NCBI RefSeq assembly: GCF_011365745.1
Contig: NZ_JAAOBY010000004.1
Location: forward strand, 3,735 to 67,734
DNA length: 64,000 nt
Reading direction: 5' to 3'
DNA from: Flavobacterium turcicum
GTDB taxonomy: Bacteria > Bacteroidota > Bacteroidia > Flavobacteriales > Flavobacteriaceae
Shown: in pieces, positions 34,072 through 42,879 of the stretch
Layout: every line of letters begins with the position of its first letter
Position numbering within the stretch: position 1 is the stretch's first letter
The notes under the pieces: generated by a model
Told to the model about the DNA's origin: nothing
What the model saw: the letters and a program-made list of their open reading frames with translations, nothing else
Databases searched by the model: none
Position numbers and translations under genes: made by a program

Positions 34072-36516
34072 ATGAATTCAAATTCTTTACCCATTGCTTT
34101 TGAAATAACCAAAAAAGGTATTGTTACTGCTGATGGTTCGTTGTTAGATCACATTTCAATTGATAGTAGATCACTTCAAAATGGCAAGCAAACGCTTTTC
34201 TTTGCATTGGCAGGGAGTAATAATGATGCGCATCAATACATTCCAGATTTGATTCAGCAAGGGGTACAGCATTTTGTAGTTCAGCATATATCGCCTGAGT
34301 ATCAAAATTCAGCTCACTTTTATGTCGTGCAGGACACGCGAAAAGCTTTGCAAGAAGTGGCAGCGCAGTATCGCGAGCTTTTTCATTTTCCTATTATTGG
34401 TATTACGGGAAGCAACGGAAAAACAATCGTTAAGGAATGGCTGAATTTTTTATTGAGCCCTGATTTTAATGTTATTCGAAGCCCAAAGAGTTATAACTCG
34501 CAAATTGGAGTCCCACTTTCGGTATTAGGGATTAACGAAAAACATAATCTGGGAATTTTTGAAGCCGGGATTTCTACCATAAATGAAATGCAACAATTGC
34601 AGCAAATTGTGCAACCTACTATTGGCGTTCTCACGAATATTGGCTCGGCTCATGATGAGGGATTTACGAGTCGTGAACAAAAAATTATTGAAAAACTACA
34701 ACTTTTTAAAAATGCTGAGGTAATTATTTACAACAAAAATTCAGTTGTTGATTTGTATCTTCCAAAAAACATAAAAGCACTTTCGTGGAGTTTTAAAGAT
34801 ACCACTGCCACTGTATTTTTGTCAAAAAAGGAGATTGACAACGGTACGCAACTCCTTGTGACTTATGAAGCAATTCAGTTTGAAGTGGAGATCCCTTTTC
34901 AAGACGAAGCTTCTATCGAAAATGCAGTTTCAGCCTTGATGGTTTTATTGCATTTAAAGTATGATGCAGCAACTATACAACAACGAATGGCCATGCTGTA
35001 TCCAGTTGAAATGCGTTTGAAAGTAAAAAACGGAATCAACAACTGCAGTTTGATTGATGATAGTTACAGCTCTGATTATCAGTCGTTGAAAATTGCTTTG
35101 GATTTTTTAGAAAGTCAAAAGCAATACCAAAAGAAAACCATCATTTTATCAGATATTTTCCAAAGCGGATTGCCGCAAGAGGAACTTTATGAAAAAGTGG
35201 CCAAGTTAATTGTGGCCAATAAAATAGATCGGGTAATTGGTATTGGAACAACCATTTCGCAGTTTCAAAATCAGTTTAGCCAAGCCACTGTTTATCCAGA
35301 TACAGCCTCTTTTATTGCCGATTTTGAACAACTTGATTTTTCGAACGAAACCATTTTGATAAAAGGAGCACGCTCTTTTGCCTTTGAACAAATTGTACAA
35401 TTGCTCGAAGAGAAAACCCATGAAACCGTACTCGAAATTAATTTGAATGCCATCACGCACAATTTGAACTTTTTTAAATCAAAGTTACAAGCTGATGTTA
35501 AAGTAATGGTGATGGTTAAGGCTTTTGGCTACGGAAACGGAGGTCTTGAAATTGCCAAATTATTAGAATTCAATAAGGTGAATTACCTAGGTGTGGCCTT
35601 CGCCGATGAGGGAATAGTGCTTAAAAATGGGGGGATTAAAGTGCCAATTATGGTTTTAAATCCAGAGAGTACTAGCTTTTCAGCGATTATTCAGCATGGC
35701 ATTGAGCCCGAGATTTATTCTTTAAAAGGACTACAGGCATTTTTAAAATTAGCCAAACAAAAAGACTTAAGCCGTTTTCCAATTCACATCAAGATCGATA
35801 CCGGAATGCATCGCTTGGGTTTTGAGAAAGACACAATACCTGATTTAATAGCTGCTTTGCACGACAACGAGCACGTGACTGTTAAAAGCATTTTATCCCA
35901 TTTAGCCACGAGTGATGATGCCAAACACTTTGATTTTGTGCAGCAACAAATTTCACTTTTTGACGAATTGTCAACTCAAATTTGCAATGAGTTAAAAATA
36001 AAACCATTTCGGCATATTTTGAATACTTCGGGAATTAGTAATTTTCCAAATGCGCAGTTTGATATGGTTCGCTTAGGAATTGGTTTGTATGGTGTCTCAA
36101 ATGATCCCGAAGAACAAAAAAAATTAGAAAATGTAGGAACATTAAAGTCTATTATTTCACAAATTAGAACGATTTCAGCAGGTGAGAGCGTAGGTTATGG
36201 CAGACGATTCATGGCTGAAGTGCCTACAAAGATTGCCACCATCCCAATAGGATATGCCGACGGAATCTCCAGAGCATGGGGTAATGAAGTAGGCCATGTT
36301 TTGATTAAAAACAAAAAAGCACCAATCATTGGCAGTGTTTGTATGGATATGCTAATGGTAAACGTAACCGATATTGACTGCTCAGAAGGCGATATTGTGG
36401 TTGTTTTTGGCGAAAATTTATCAGTGACTTACATTGCAAATCGTTTACATACGATTGCTTACGAAGTGCTTACGGCCATTTCACAGCGCGTAAAAAGAGT
36501 GTTTTATCGTGTTTAG
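34072..36516 (+). CDS. MurF-alanine racemase fusion (bifunctional)
   Basis: 814 residues from the ATG at 34072; an in-frame TTG at 34024 would add 16. The N-terminal half (to about 450) is MurF: Mur ligase opening, P-loop GITGSNGKT, NSQIGVPLSVL, IDDSYSSDYQSLKIALDF. The C-terminal half is alanine racemase: VMVKAFGYGNG with the PLP Lys, IHIKIDTGMHRLGF, FDMVRLGIGLYG, IGYADGISRAWGN and GSVCMDMLMV. MurF joins D-Ala-D-Ala to the UDP-MurNAc tripeptide and Alr makes D-alanine, so the fusion couples substrate supply to use. This fusion is a known Bacteroidota trait. A TATTTTTG promoter box lies at about 34001-34016. Confidence 0.95.
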   Translation: MNSNSLPIAFEITKKGIVTADGSLLDHISIDSRSLQNGKQTLFFALAGSNNDAHQYIPDLIQQGVQHFVVQHISPEYQNSAHFYVVQDTRKALQEVAAQYRELFHFPIIGITGSNGKTIVKEWLNFLLSPDFNVIRSPKSYNSQIGVPLSVLGINEKHNLGIFEAGISTINEMQQLQQIVQPTIGVLTNIGSAHDEGFTSREQKIIEKLQLFKNAEVIIYNKNSVVDLYLPKNIKALSWSFKDTTATVFLSKKEIDNGTQLLVTYEAIQFEVEIPFQDEASIENAVSALMVLLHLKYDAATIQQRMAMLYPVEMRLKVKNGINNCSLIDDSYSSDYQSLKIALDFLESQKQYQKKTIILSDIFQSGLPQEELYEKVAKLIVANKIDRVIGIGTTISQFQNQFSQATVYPDTASFIADFEQLDFSNETILIKGARSFAFEQIVQLLEEKTHETVLEINLNAITHNLNFFKSKLQADVKVMVMVKAFGYGNGGLEIAKLLEFNKVNYLGVAFADEGIVLKNGGIKVPIMVLNPESTSFSAIIQHGIEPEIYSLKGLQAFLKLAKQKDLSRFPIHIKIDTGMHRLGFEKDTIPDLIAALHDNEHVTVKSILSHLATSDDAKHFDFVQQQISLFDELSTQICNELKIKPFRHILNTSGISNFPNAQFDMVRLGIGLYGVSNDPEEQKKLENVGTLKSIISQIRTISAGESVGYGRRFMAEVPTKIATIPIGYADGISRAWGNEVGHVLIKNKKAPIIGSVCMDMLMVNVTDIDCSEGDIVVVFGENLSVTYIANRLHTIAYEVLTAISQRVKRVFYRV

Positions 36517-36602
36517 TTATTTTTTTGTTAAAATTTTTAGGCTTATGTTAAAATTTTAACTAAGTTCGTCTCACAAATAAACTTAACCTAAAATAGAAAC
36601 GT

Positions 36603-36980
36603 ATGGGAATGATTTCAGAATTTAAAGAATTTATTGCAAAAGGTAATGTAATGGATTTAGCAGTCGGAGTGATCATTGGAGCTGCTTTCAGCGCCATTGT
36701 AAATTCATTAGTAGCTGACGTAATTACGCCTGCATTATTAAATCCAGCATTAAAAGCTGCACAAGTTGAAAATTTAGCTGAACTAAAAACAGATGGCGGA
36801 ATTTTATACGGTAAATTCCTTGCAGCTGTTATTAGTTTTCTAGTAATTGCATTTGTAATTTTTCTAATTGTAAAAGCAATAAACAGCATGAAGAAAAAAG
36901 AGGTGCCAGCTCCTGCTGCTCCTGCTGGACCAACGCAAGAAGAATTGTTAATGCAAATTAGAGACTTGTTAAAAAAGTAA
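36603..36980 (+). CDS. mscL: Large-conductance mechanosensitive channel
   Basis: 125 residues, normal length. The N-terminal amphipathic helix and TM1 carry EFKEFIAKGNVMDLAVGVIIGAAFSAIVNSLVADVITP, with the conserved pore-lining Gly/Ala pattern; TM2 is FLAAVISFLVIAFVIFLIV, followed by a Pro/Ala linker and a C-terminal helix bundle segment (TQEELLMQIRDLLKK). It opens under membrane tension to release osmolytes. Monocistronic with a strong terminator. Confidence 0.97.
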   Translation: MGMISEFKEFIAKGNVMDLAVGVIIGAAFSAIVNSLVADVITPALLNPALKAAQVENLAELKTDGGILYGKFLAAVISFLVIAFVIFLIVKAINSMKKKEVPAPAAPAGPTQEELLMQIRDLLKK

Positions 36981-37006
36981 TTTCCGCTACATTATATATT
37001 CTAACT

Positions 37007-37036
37007 AAACCGCCACGTAATTGTGGCGGTTTTTCT
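37007..37036 (+). terminator. Terminator after mscL
   Basis: Perfect 10-bp stem AAACCGCCAC / GTGGCGGTTT with a 6-nt loop and five T. Confidence 0.9.
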
Positions 37037-37123
37037 TTGCGCTATATTGACTAGAAAAACCAACTAAATTTTTCTCCAGTCATATGTACCAAAAAGTCAA
37101 TAGTTTTTCTTTGTATGACGTTT

Positions 37124-37207
37124 CCCGCCGCGGCGGGTCGGGCTTTTCGCTGCAATCTTTTTTCGGCTAAAAAGCCTCAAAAAGGATTTCCACTTCAATC
37201 CCTAACG
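37124..37207. repeat. Dispersed intergenic hairpin element, copy B, with GC palindrome
   Basis: CGCTGCAATCTTTTTT, inner hairpin CGGCT..AGCCT-like, AAAAAGGAT, then CCACTTCAATC (37148-37201) match the blocks of copies A and C. Just upstream is a perfect 14-bp GC-only palindrome CCCGCCGCGGCGGG (37124-37137), unusual in this AT-rich DNA. Confidence 0.6.
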
Positions 37208-37257
37208 CAACACTCGGTCAAAAAGTCGCATTTTAAATAAGTAATTATTCTTCTTTA

Positions 37258-37955
37258 CCACAGATTTCACTGATTAACACTGATTAACACAGATTAGCTT
37301 GTTGTGTAATTTTAGAAATCTTTTTCATCCTTTTAATCAGTGGCAAAACTCTTTATAATAATTTAGGTAAATGTCTACCGGATCAAATAAAAGCAAAAAA
37401 TTTAATGTCAAATTTTCTCCGCCACAGATTTCACTGATTAACACAGATTAGCTTGTTGTGTAATTTTAGAAATCTTTTTCATCCTTTTAATCTTTGGCAA
37501 AACTCTTTTTAATAATTTAGGTAAATGGCTACCGACTCAAATAAAAGCAAAAAATTTAATGTCAAATTTTCTCCGCCACAGATTTCACTGATTAACACAG
37601 ATTAGCTTGTTGTGTAATTTTAGAAATCTTTTTCATCCTTTTAATCAGTGGCAAAACTCTTTATAATAATTTAGGTAAATGTCTACCGGATCAAATAAAA
37701 GCAAAAAATTTAATGTCAAATTTTCTCCGCCACAGATTTCACTGATTAACACAGATTAGCTTGTTGTGTAATTTTAGAAATCTTTTTCATCCTTTTAATC
37801 TGTGGCAAAACTCTTTTTAATAATTTTAGGTAAATGTCTACCGGCTCAAATAAAAGCAAAAAATTTAATGTCAAATTTTCTCCGCCACAGATTTCACAGA
37901 TTAGTTGGTTATGTAATTTTAGAAATCTTTTTAATCCTTTTAATCTGTGGCAAAA
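37258..37955. repeat. Tandem array of ~154-bp units bounded by inverted ends
   Basis: The block CCACAGATTTCAC recurs at 37258, 37422, 37576, 37730 and 37885 (spacings 164, 154, 154, 155). Each unit begins CCACAGATT and later has AATCTGTGG or variants (AATCAGTGG, AATCTTTGG), so units have complementary ends around a core containing AGCTTGTTGTGTAATTTTAG. Linkers contain AAAAGCAAAAAATTTAATG. The array is non-coding; short open frames across it are by-products of the repeat. Confidence 0.9.
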
Positions 37956-38164
37956 TTCGATTGATTGCGATCATATATCTTTCTCGCTATTTAAATTCCT
38001 TGATATATTTATTTTTCTTAATGTTTCAAGAAATTTTAAATGTATTGTTTGTTGCTCCATTATTAAAGATTGTTTTTCAATAACTTTAGTTTTGTTGATT
38101 GACAAATAGTGATTAAGTCTGAATTGTTACAAATTAAACATTTTGTTATTTTTTGTGAATGCAA
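37956..38164. other. Intergenic spacer before the asd promoter
   Basis: AT-rich spacer with no gene-like feature. The frame that enters asd from 38109 starts upstream of the asd promoter and is not expected to be translated. Confidence 0.5.
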
Positions 38165-38194
38165 TTGTGGTACAGTCAATAATGTTTACTTTTG
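38165..38194 (+). promoter_or_regulatory. Promoter of asd
   Basis: TTG (38165-38167), 19-nt spacer, TACTTTTG (38187-38194): an exact match to the Bacteroidota TTG-N19-TAnnTTTG consensus. It supports the ATG at 38229 as the start. Confidence 0.75.
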
Positions 38195-38228
38195 TCCTTT
38201 AAATGTAATACTCAATCAAAAATATACT

Positions 38229-39224
38229 ATGAAAATAGCAGTTGTTGGTGCCACCGGAATGGTTGGTGAAGTGATGTTAAAAGTGCTTGCAGAGCGCAAT
38301 TTTATTGGAGCAACAGACGAATTAATTCTTGTGGCTTCTGAACGTTCTGTAGGGAAAGAAATTGCTTTTAACGGAAAAAATTATTCAGTAGTTGGTTTGC
38401 AAACTGCAGTCGATTTGAAAGCGGATATTGCTTTGTTTTCGGCTGGAGGAGAAACTTCTTTAGAGTGGGCTCCAAAATTTGCAGCAGCAGGAACTACCGT
38501 AATTGATAACTCTTCTGCTTGGAGAATGGATCCAACTAAAAAATTGATTGTACCTGAAATCAACGCTGACCAACTTACGGCTGATGACAAAATCATCGCG
38601 AATCCAAATTGCTCTACTATTCAAATGGTGTTGGTGTTAGCGCCATTGCACCGTAAATACAATATCAAACGTGTCATTGTTTCTACTTACCAATCGATCA
38701 CTGGAACGGGAGTAAAAGCGGTGCAACAATTAGAGAACGAGTACGCAGGAGTGCAAGGCGATATGGCTTACAAATATCCAATTCACAGAAACGCTATTCC
38801 ACAATGTGACTCTTTCGAAGAGAACGGTTACACTAAAGAAGAAATGAAATTGGTGCGCGAAACCAAAAAGATTTTAAGTGATAATACGATTGCTGTAACG
38901 GCTACCGCCGTGCGTGTTCCTGTTGTAGGTGGACACAGTGAGGCGGTAAATGTAGAGTTTTCAAATGATTTTGATTTGAGCGAAGTACGTTCTATTTTGC
39001 ACCACACAGATGGTGTGGTACTTCAAGATAATATCGATGCGTTTACTTATCCAATGCCGTTGTATGCCGAAGGTAAAGATGCTGTTTTTGTAGGTAGAAT
39101 TCGTCGTGACGAAAGCCAAGAAAACACCTTAAACATGTGGATAGTTGCTGATAACTTGCGTAAAGGTGCTGCTACAAATACCATTCAAATTGCTGAATAT
39201 TTAGTTGCCAATAAATTAGTATAA
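38229..39224 (+). CDS. asd: Aspartate-semialdehyde dehydrogenase
   Basis: 331 residues from the ATG at 38229 (MKIAVVGATGMVGEVML, the NADP-binding Rossmann opening). The longer in-frame start at 38109 would precede the promoter and is rejected. Catalytic Cys lies in IANPNCSTIQMV, and the active-site His in VVGGHSEAVNVEF. It reduces aspartyl phosphate to aspartate semialdehyde, feeding lysine/diaminopimelate, threonine and methionine synthesis. Monocistronic. Confidence 0.96.
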   Translation: MKIAVVGATGMVGEVMLKVLAERNFIGATDELILVASERSVGKEIAFNGKNYSVVGLQTAVDLKADIALFSAGGETSLEWAPKFAAAGTTVIDNSSAWRMDPTKKLIVPEINADQLTADDKIIANPNCSTIQMVLVLAPLHRKYNIKRVIVSTYQSITGTGVKAVQQLENEYAGVQGDMAYKYPIHRNAIPQCDSFEENGYTKEEMKLVRETKKILSDNTIAVTATAVRVPVVGGHSEAVNVEFSNDFDLSEVRSILHHTDGVVLQDNIDAFTYPMPLYAEGKDAVFVGRIRRDESQENTLNMWIVADNLRKGAATNTIQIAEYLVANKLV

Positions 39225-39353
39225 AACACAAATTGATCACATTTGATTAGCAAAATTGTTAAATGTGTCTCTTTTTTTTGCGATTTTAGAATCCATTTGT
39301 TGAAACAAAGTTTATATTTTGTGAAAACAAATGGATTTCTGTTTTAGGATTGT

Positions 39354-39361
39354 TATATTTG
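39354..39361 (+). promoter_or_regulatory. -7 box of the metal-locus small gene
   Basis: TATATTTG ends only 6 bp before the ATG at 39368, so the transcript would be leaderless or nearly so. It rules out the TTG at 39350 as a start. Confidence 0.5.
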
Positions 39362-39367
39362 CCCACC

Positions 39368-39712
39368 ATGAAAAACAAGTTTTCTATCGTAAGTCTCGTG
39401 CTCACCGTGACAGTATTGTGCTCAATGCTGTTTCAATCTGTGCACAAATACGAGCATATAGCTACACAACTTGCGGAAGTTCATTGTACACATGAAAAAA
39501 AATCAGCTACTGAAATCACACACCAACATGATGGTTATGACTTTTGCGGTATTTGCGCTTTTAAAGTAAGTACTTTTACTTTTTTATTTCCATCTAAAAT
39601 TTCAATTGAAAACTTTGATTTAGTAACACAAAAAACCGTTGTTATTTCCACTGAAATCAACAGTTTCTATAAAGGGAGCCTTTTTGCGCTTCGAGCACCA
39701 CCTTTGTCCTAG
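39368..39712 (+). CDS. Small exported/membrane protein with His and Cys cluster, metal-related
   Basis: 114 residues from the ATG at 39368 (MKNKFSIVSLVLTVTVLCS, one N-terminal hydrophobic segment). The centre holds a metal-ligand-like cluster: VHKYEH, VHCTHEKK, THQHDGYDFCGICAF, giving six His and three Cys within about 45 residues, including a CGIC pair. A second hydrophobic stretch follows. It precedes a TonB-dependent receptor whose plug resembles metal receptors, so a role in zinc/copper sensing or handling is inferred. I do not recognise a named family. Confidence 0.65.
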   Translation: MKNKFSIVSLVLTVTVLCSMLFQSVHKYEHIATQLAEVHCTHEKKSATEITHQHDGYDFCGICAFKVSTFTFLFPSKISIENFDLVTQKTVVISTEINSFYKGSLFALRAPPLS

Positions 39713-39729
39713 AACGAATATTTATTATC

Positions 39730-39756
39730 ATACATTTTCGAATTTAGAAAATGTAT
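39730..39756. promoter_or_regulatory. Perfect inverted repeat before the TonB receptor gene
   Basis: ATACATTTTC (39730-39739), 7-nt spacer, GAAAATGTAT (39747-39756), 30 bp upstream of the receptor start. No T run follows, so an operator or mRNA hairpin is more likely than a terminator. Confidence 0.55.
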
Positions 39757-39785
39757 TAATCGTTTCTATCTCTTGAACAAAGAAC

Positions 39786-42170
39786 ATGCACAAAAAAAGC
39801 TATCTTTTTTTCTGTCTCAGTCTTTTTTGCACTATCACATTTGCACAAAGCACTGTACGCGGAAAAATAACCTCTCAGGCCGGAACTCCGCTTGTGGGAA
39901 GTCACATTCATATTGGTAAAAAAACAGTTTCAGCTGATGCTGATGGGAATTATTTGCTTAAAAAACTCCCTTCAGGAAGCCAAAAAATACACGTTTCGTA
40001 CATTGGTTTTCAGTCGGTAGATACTTTGGTAAACATATCAGAGGATCTTGTTTTTGATTTTGTTTTAAAAGAAAAAGCAGATAAGCTTCAAGAAGTGGTC
40101 GTGCGTCAAAAAAACAATACGCTCAACAAATCTTTGCTGGAGCAAAAAATCAAAACAGAGACTATTGAAAGGTTCAGTAATCAAACCTTGGGCGAAGTGC
40201 TAAGGGAGGTGAATGGTGTTTCTAGTCTAAAAACAGGTAGCACTGTCGTAAAACCAATTATCAACGGATTGTTTGGGAGCAGAGTGCCGATAATCAATAA
40301 TAATGTGCGACTCGAAGACCAGCAATGGGGAACGGAACACGCTCCTAATTTTGATTTGAATGCCGCAGGAAAAATAACGGTAATCAAAGGTGCATCCGGA
40401 TTGCAATACGGCGGAGATGCCGTTGGTGGTTTGGTTGTCATTGAGCCGCTAACCGTAAAAAAAGACACACTTTTTGGAAAAACTATTTTAAATATGGTTT
40501 CCAATGGTCGCGGTGGTTCGATTAGTTCGAGTTTGCACAAAGGCAATGATAAAGGATGGAGTTGGAATGCGTTAGGTACATTTAAGTATATGGGCGATCG
40601 CGAAACACCAACCTATGTTCTTTCAAATACCGGAAATCGCGAGGCCAATTTTTCAGGTGATGTGAAGTATACTGCGAAAAAATACGACATTGGTGCGTAT
40701 TACAGCTATTACAACACTACTATCGGAATTTTGAGTGCGTCGCATATTGGTAATGTTAATGATTTGTACAATTCGATAACCAACAAAAGGCCATCGGTTG
40801 TTAATGATTTTACATATGCCATTCGAAACCCAAAGCAAGAGGTGCAACATCATTTAGCTAAGGTGAATTTTAATTACTTGCTAGACGAAACGGCATCAAT
40901 CGCAGCGCAATATTCTTTTCAATTCAACAAAAGATTAGAGTTTGATGTCCGCAGAGGTGATTTCAGTTCGCGCGCCGCTTTAGATTTGGAGTTGGCCACA
41001 CACGCCATGCAAGTTGATTATAAAAAAACACTTCATGATTGGACTTTCAAATCAGGTGTTAGTAGTTCATTGCAAAGCAATTTTGCCAATCCAGCAACGG
41101 GTATAAAACCTTTGATACCAACCTTCGATCGTTTTGAATTGGCTACTTACGGCATTTTTAATTACGATTTTTCAGATCATTTTTCGGTAGATGCTGGAGT
41201 ACGTTATGATTTTTCGCAAACCAATGCTACCAAGTTTTATTTGAAATCAAGATGGGATGAGCGTGGTTACGATCCTGAATTTTCAAACTTTATCGTTGGC
41301 GAACAGGGCAATCAGTGGCTTACAAAACCATCGTTTAACTTTCACAACGTATCGGCAAGTTTAGGCTTTCACCGCGAATTTGAAAACGATTTGCACTGGT
41401 ATGGCAATGTAAGTTTAGCTGCTAGAAATCCGAATCCGTCTGAATTTTTTAGTGATGGTTTGCATCATTCTACAGGAGTTATTGAGTTGGGAGATTTGGC
41501 TTTAGACCAAGAGCAAGCCGTTAAATTATCGACTACTTTACAAAAAAAATGGAATCGTTTTTCGGTGGAATTCAATCCGTACTTGAACAGCATTCGCAAC
41601 TTTATGTTTCTACGACCAGTTGGTTTTGAAACTACGATTCGTGGTGCTTTCCCTGTATATGATTACCAGCAAAAACAAGCCAGATTGTTTGGAGCTGACT
41701 TGCAAACACAATGGAAAATTAATCAAGAATGGCAACACGGACTAATGGTTTCTTATGTAAACGGTAGGGATGTTAGCAACCGCACGGCTCTTATTGATAT
41801 GCCTCCATTGGGTTTGAGCAATAAAATTCAGTTCACAAAATCGGCTTGGCACGATTTAAAACTGGAATTAAAAAGCGAGTTGATGTTGCGTCAAAAGCAA
41901 TTTCCAAACTATAACTTCACCACCAATATTATCGAAAATAATGAGTTGGTTCCCGTTGTGGTAGATATTAGCACTCCGCCAGCAGGTTATCATTTGTTGC
42001 ATTTTTATTCTGAAATGACATTCAAAACATTTGGAAAAACGAGTACTACGGTAGCATTTTCTGTTCAAAATATAGCAAACACTTCGTATCGTGATTACCT
42101 GAATAGACAGCGGCTTTTTGCTGACGAAATGGGTAGAAACATACAACTACAAATCAAATTTAATTATTAA
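39786..42170 (+). CDS. TonB-dependent outer-membrane receptor, probable metal type
   Basis: 794 residues. Signal peptide (ending TFAQ), CarboxypepD_reg domain (about 22-105, VRGKITSQAGTPLVGSHIHIG), plug (about 115-235) and a 22-strand barrel ending IQLQIKFNY. The plug has GLFGSRVPIINNNVRLEDQQWGTEHAPNFD. The GxxGxR...Q.W..EHAP layout recalls zinc/copper receptors of the ZnuD-like group rather than SusC-type sugar receptors; no SusD partner is present. Neighbours are a His/Cys-rich small protein upstream and a lipoprotein 20 bp downstream, supporting a metal or metal-chelate uptake operon. Substrate not proven. Confidence 0.85.
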   Translation: MHKKSYLFFCLSLFCTITFAQSTVRGKITSQAGTPLVGSHIHIGKKTVSADADGNYLLKKLPSGSQKIHVSYIGFQSVDTLVNISEDLVFDFVLKEKADKLQEVVVRQKNNTLNKSLLEQKIKTETIERFSNQTLGEVLREVNGVSSLKTGSTVVKPIINGLFGSRVPIINNNVRLEDQQWGTEHAPNFDLNAAGKITVIKGASGLQYGGDAVGGLVVIEPLTVKKDTLFGKTILNMVSNGRGGSISSSLHKGNDKGWSWNALGTFKYMGDRETPTYVLSNTGNREANFSGDVKYTAKKYDIGAYYSYYNTTIGILSASHIGNVNDLYNSITNKRPSVVNDFTYAIRNPKQEVQHHLAKVNFNYLLDETASIAAQYSFQFNKRLEFDVRRGDFSSRAALDLELATHAMQVDYKKTLHDWTFKSGVSSSLQSNFANPATGIKPLIPTFDRFELATYGIFNYDFSDHFSVDAGVRYDFSQTNATKFYLKSRWDERGYDPEFSNFIVGEQGNQWLTKPSFNFHNVSASLGFHREFENDLHWYGNVSLAARNPNPSEFFSDGLHHSTGVIELGDLALDQEQAVKLSTTLQKKWNRFSVEFNPYLNSIRNFMFLRPVGFETTIRGAFPVYDYQQKQARLFGADLQTQWKINQEWQHGLMVSYVNGRDVSNRTALIDMPPLGLSNKIQFTKSAWHDLKLELKSELMLRQKQFPNYNFTTNIIENNELVPVVVDISTPPAGYHLLHFYSEMTFKTFGKTSTTVAFSVQNIANTSYRDYLNRQRLFADEMGRNIQLQIKFNY

Positions 42171-42190
42171 AAGTAAACACAAAAAAAAAA

Positions 42191-42748
42191 ATGAAAAATT
42201 TTAAAATTTTAGCCTTTGCATTAATCACATTAGTAAGCTTTTCATCTTGTAATAACGACGATCCAATTGCGGTTAATGAAGAAGAATTGATTACTACAGT
42301 AACAACCACATTAACTGCAGGAAACCAAACAATTACATTAACTTCAAAAGATCTTGATGGTGATGGTCCTAATATGCCTGTGATTACTGTTTCAGGTGAA
42401 CTAGCATTAAATACTACTTATACAGGAGCAGTTAGTTTTTTAAATGAATCAGTAACTCCTGCTGATAATATTACAGCAGAAATTTTAGAAGAAGGAGTTG
42501 AGCACCAGTTATTTTTTCAGGCACCAGCGGCAGTAGGTGCTTTTACTTATGCAGATGCAGATGCTAATGGAAAGCCAATTGGTTTAAAATTTACTTTAAA
42601 AACAGGAGCGACTGCTACAACAGGCTCAATCACGGTAACTTTAAGACATGAACCAGTAAAAACAGCTGATGGTGTTGCTACAGGTTCAATTACGAATGCT
42701 GGTGGAGCAACTGATGCGTTGATTACATATCCGGTAACGTTAAAATAA
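42191..42748 (+). CDS. Lipoprotein partner of the TonB receptor
   Basis: 185 residues. Lipoprotein signal peptide with lipobox FSSC, followed by NNDDP. The mature protein is acidic and all beta: EEELITTVTTTLT, then TLTSKDLDGDGPNMP, LNTTYTGAVSFLNES, ITAEILEEGVEHQLFF, and a final VTLRHEP strand. This is a recognisable Bacteroidota lipoprotein type found downstream of such TonB receptors, but I cannot give it a firm family name. It probably sits on the outer membrane and may help capture the ligand. It starts 20 bp after the receptor gene and ends the operon. Confidence 0.75.
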   Translation: MKNFKILAFALITLVSFSSCNNDDPIAVNEEELITTVTTTLTAGNQTITLTSKDLDGDGPNMPVITVSGELALNTTYTGAVSFLNESVTPADNITAEILEEGVEHQLFFQAPAAVGAFTYADADANGKPIGLKFTLKTGATATTGSITVTLRHEPVKTADGVATGSITNAGGATDALITYPVTLK

Positions 42749-42776
42749 GTCTCAATCGATTATTTTATCAAAGACA

Positions 42777-42806
42777 AAACGCTATCCTATTGGTAGCGTT
42801 TTTTTG
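42777..42806 (+). terminator. Terminator after the metal-locus lipoprotein
   Basis: AAAACGCTA (42777-42785) / TAGCGTTTT (42794-42802) with T run after it. Confidence 0.85.
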
Positions 42807-42849
42807 TTTTATTTAAGAACTATTCGCAAGGCTTAGACAAACTTATTGC

Positions 42850-42857
42850 TATTTTTG
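42850..42857 (+). promoter_or_regulatory. Putative -7 box of the prolyl oligopeptidase gene
   Basis: TATTTTTG (TAnnTTTG type) 22 bp before the ATG at 42880. Confidence 0.45.
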
Positions 42858-42879
42858 TAACAACCTTAAAATTTAACTA

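Noticed and set aside
37258..37955. CRISPR array
   Set aside because: Units are ~154 bp and similar along their whole length, with no short unique spacers and no cas genes nearby.
37802..38109. Two overlapping small frames of about 90 codons
   Set aside because: They arise from the AT-rich 154-bp repeat units and spacer; composition is not protein-like and they overlap each other.
38109..38228. Longer N-terminus for the aspartate-semialdehyde dehydrogenase gene
   Set aside because: The extension lies across a near-ideal promoter (38165-38194) and precedes the Rossmann opening MKIAVVGATG; it is Cys-rich and unlike the family.
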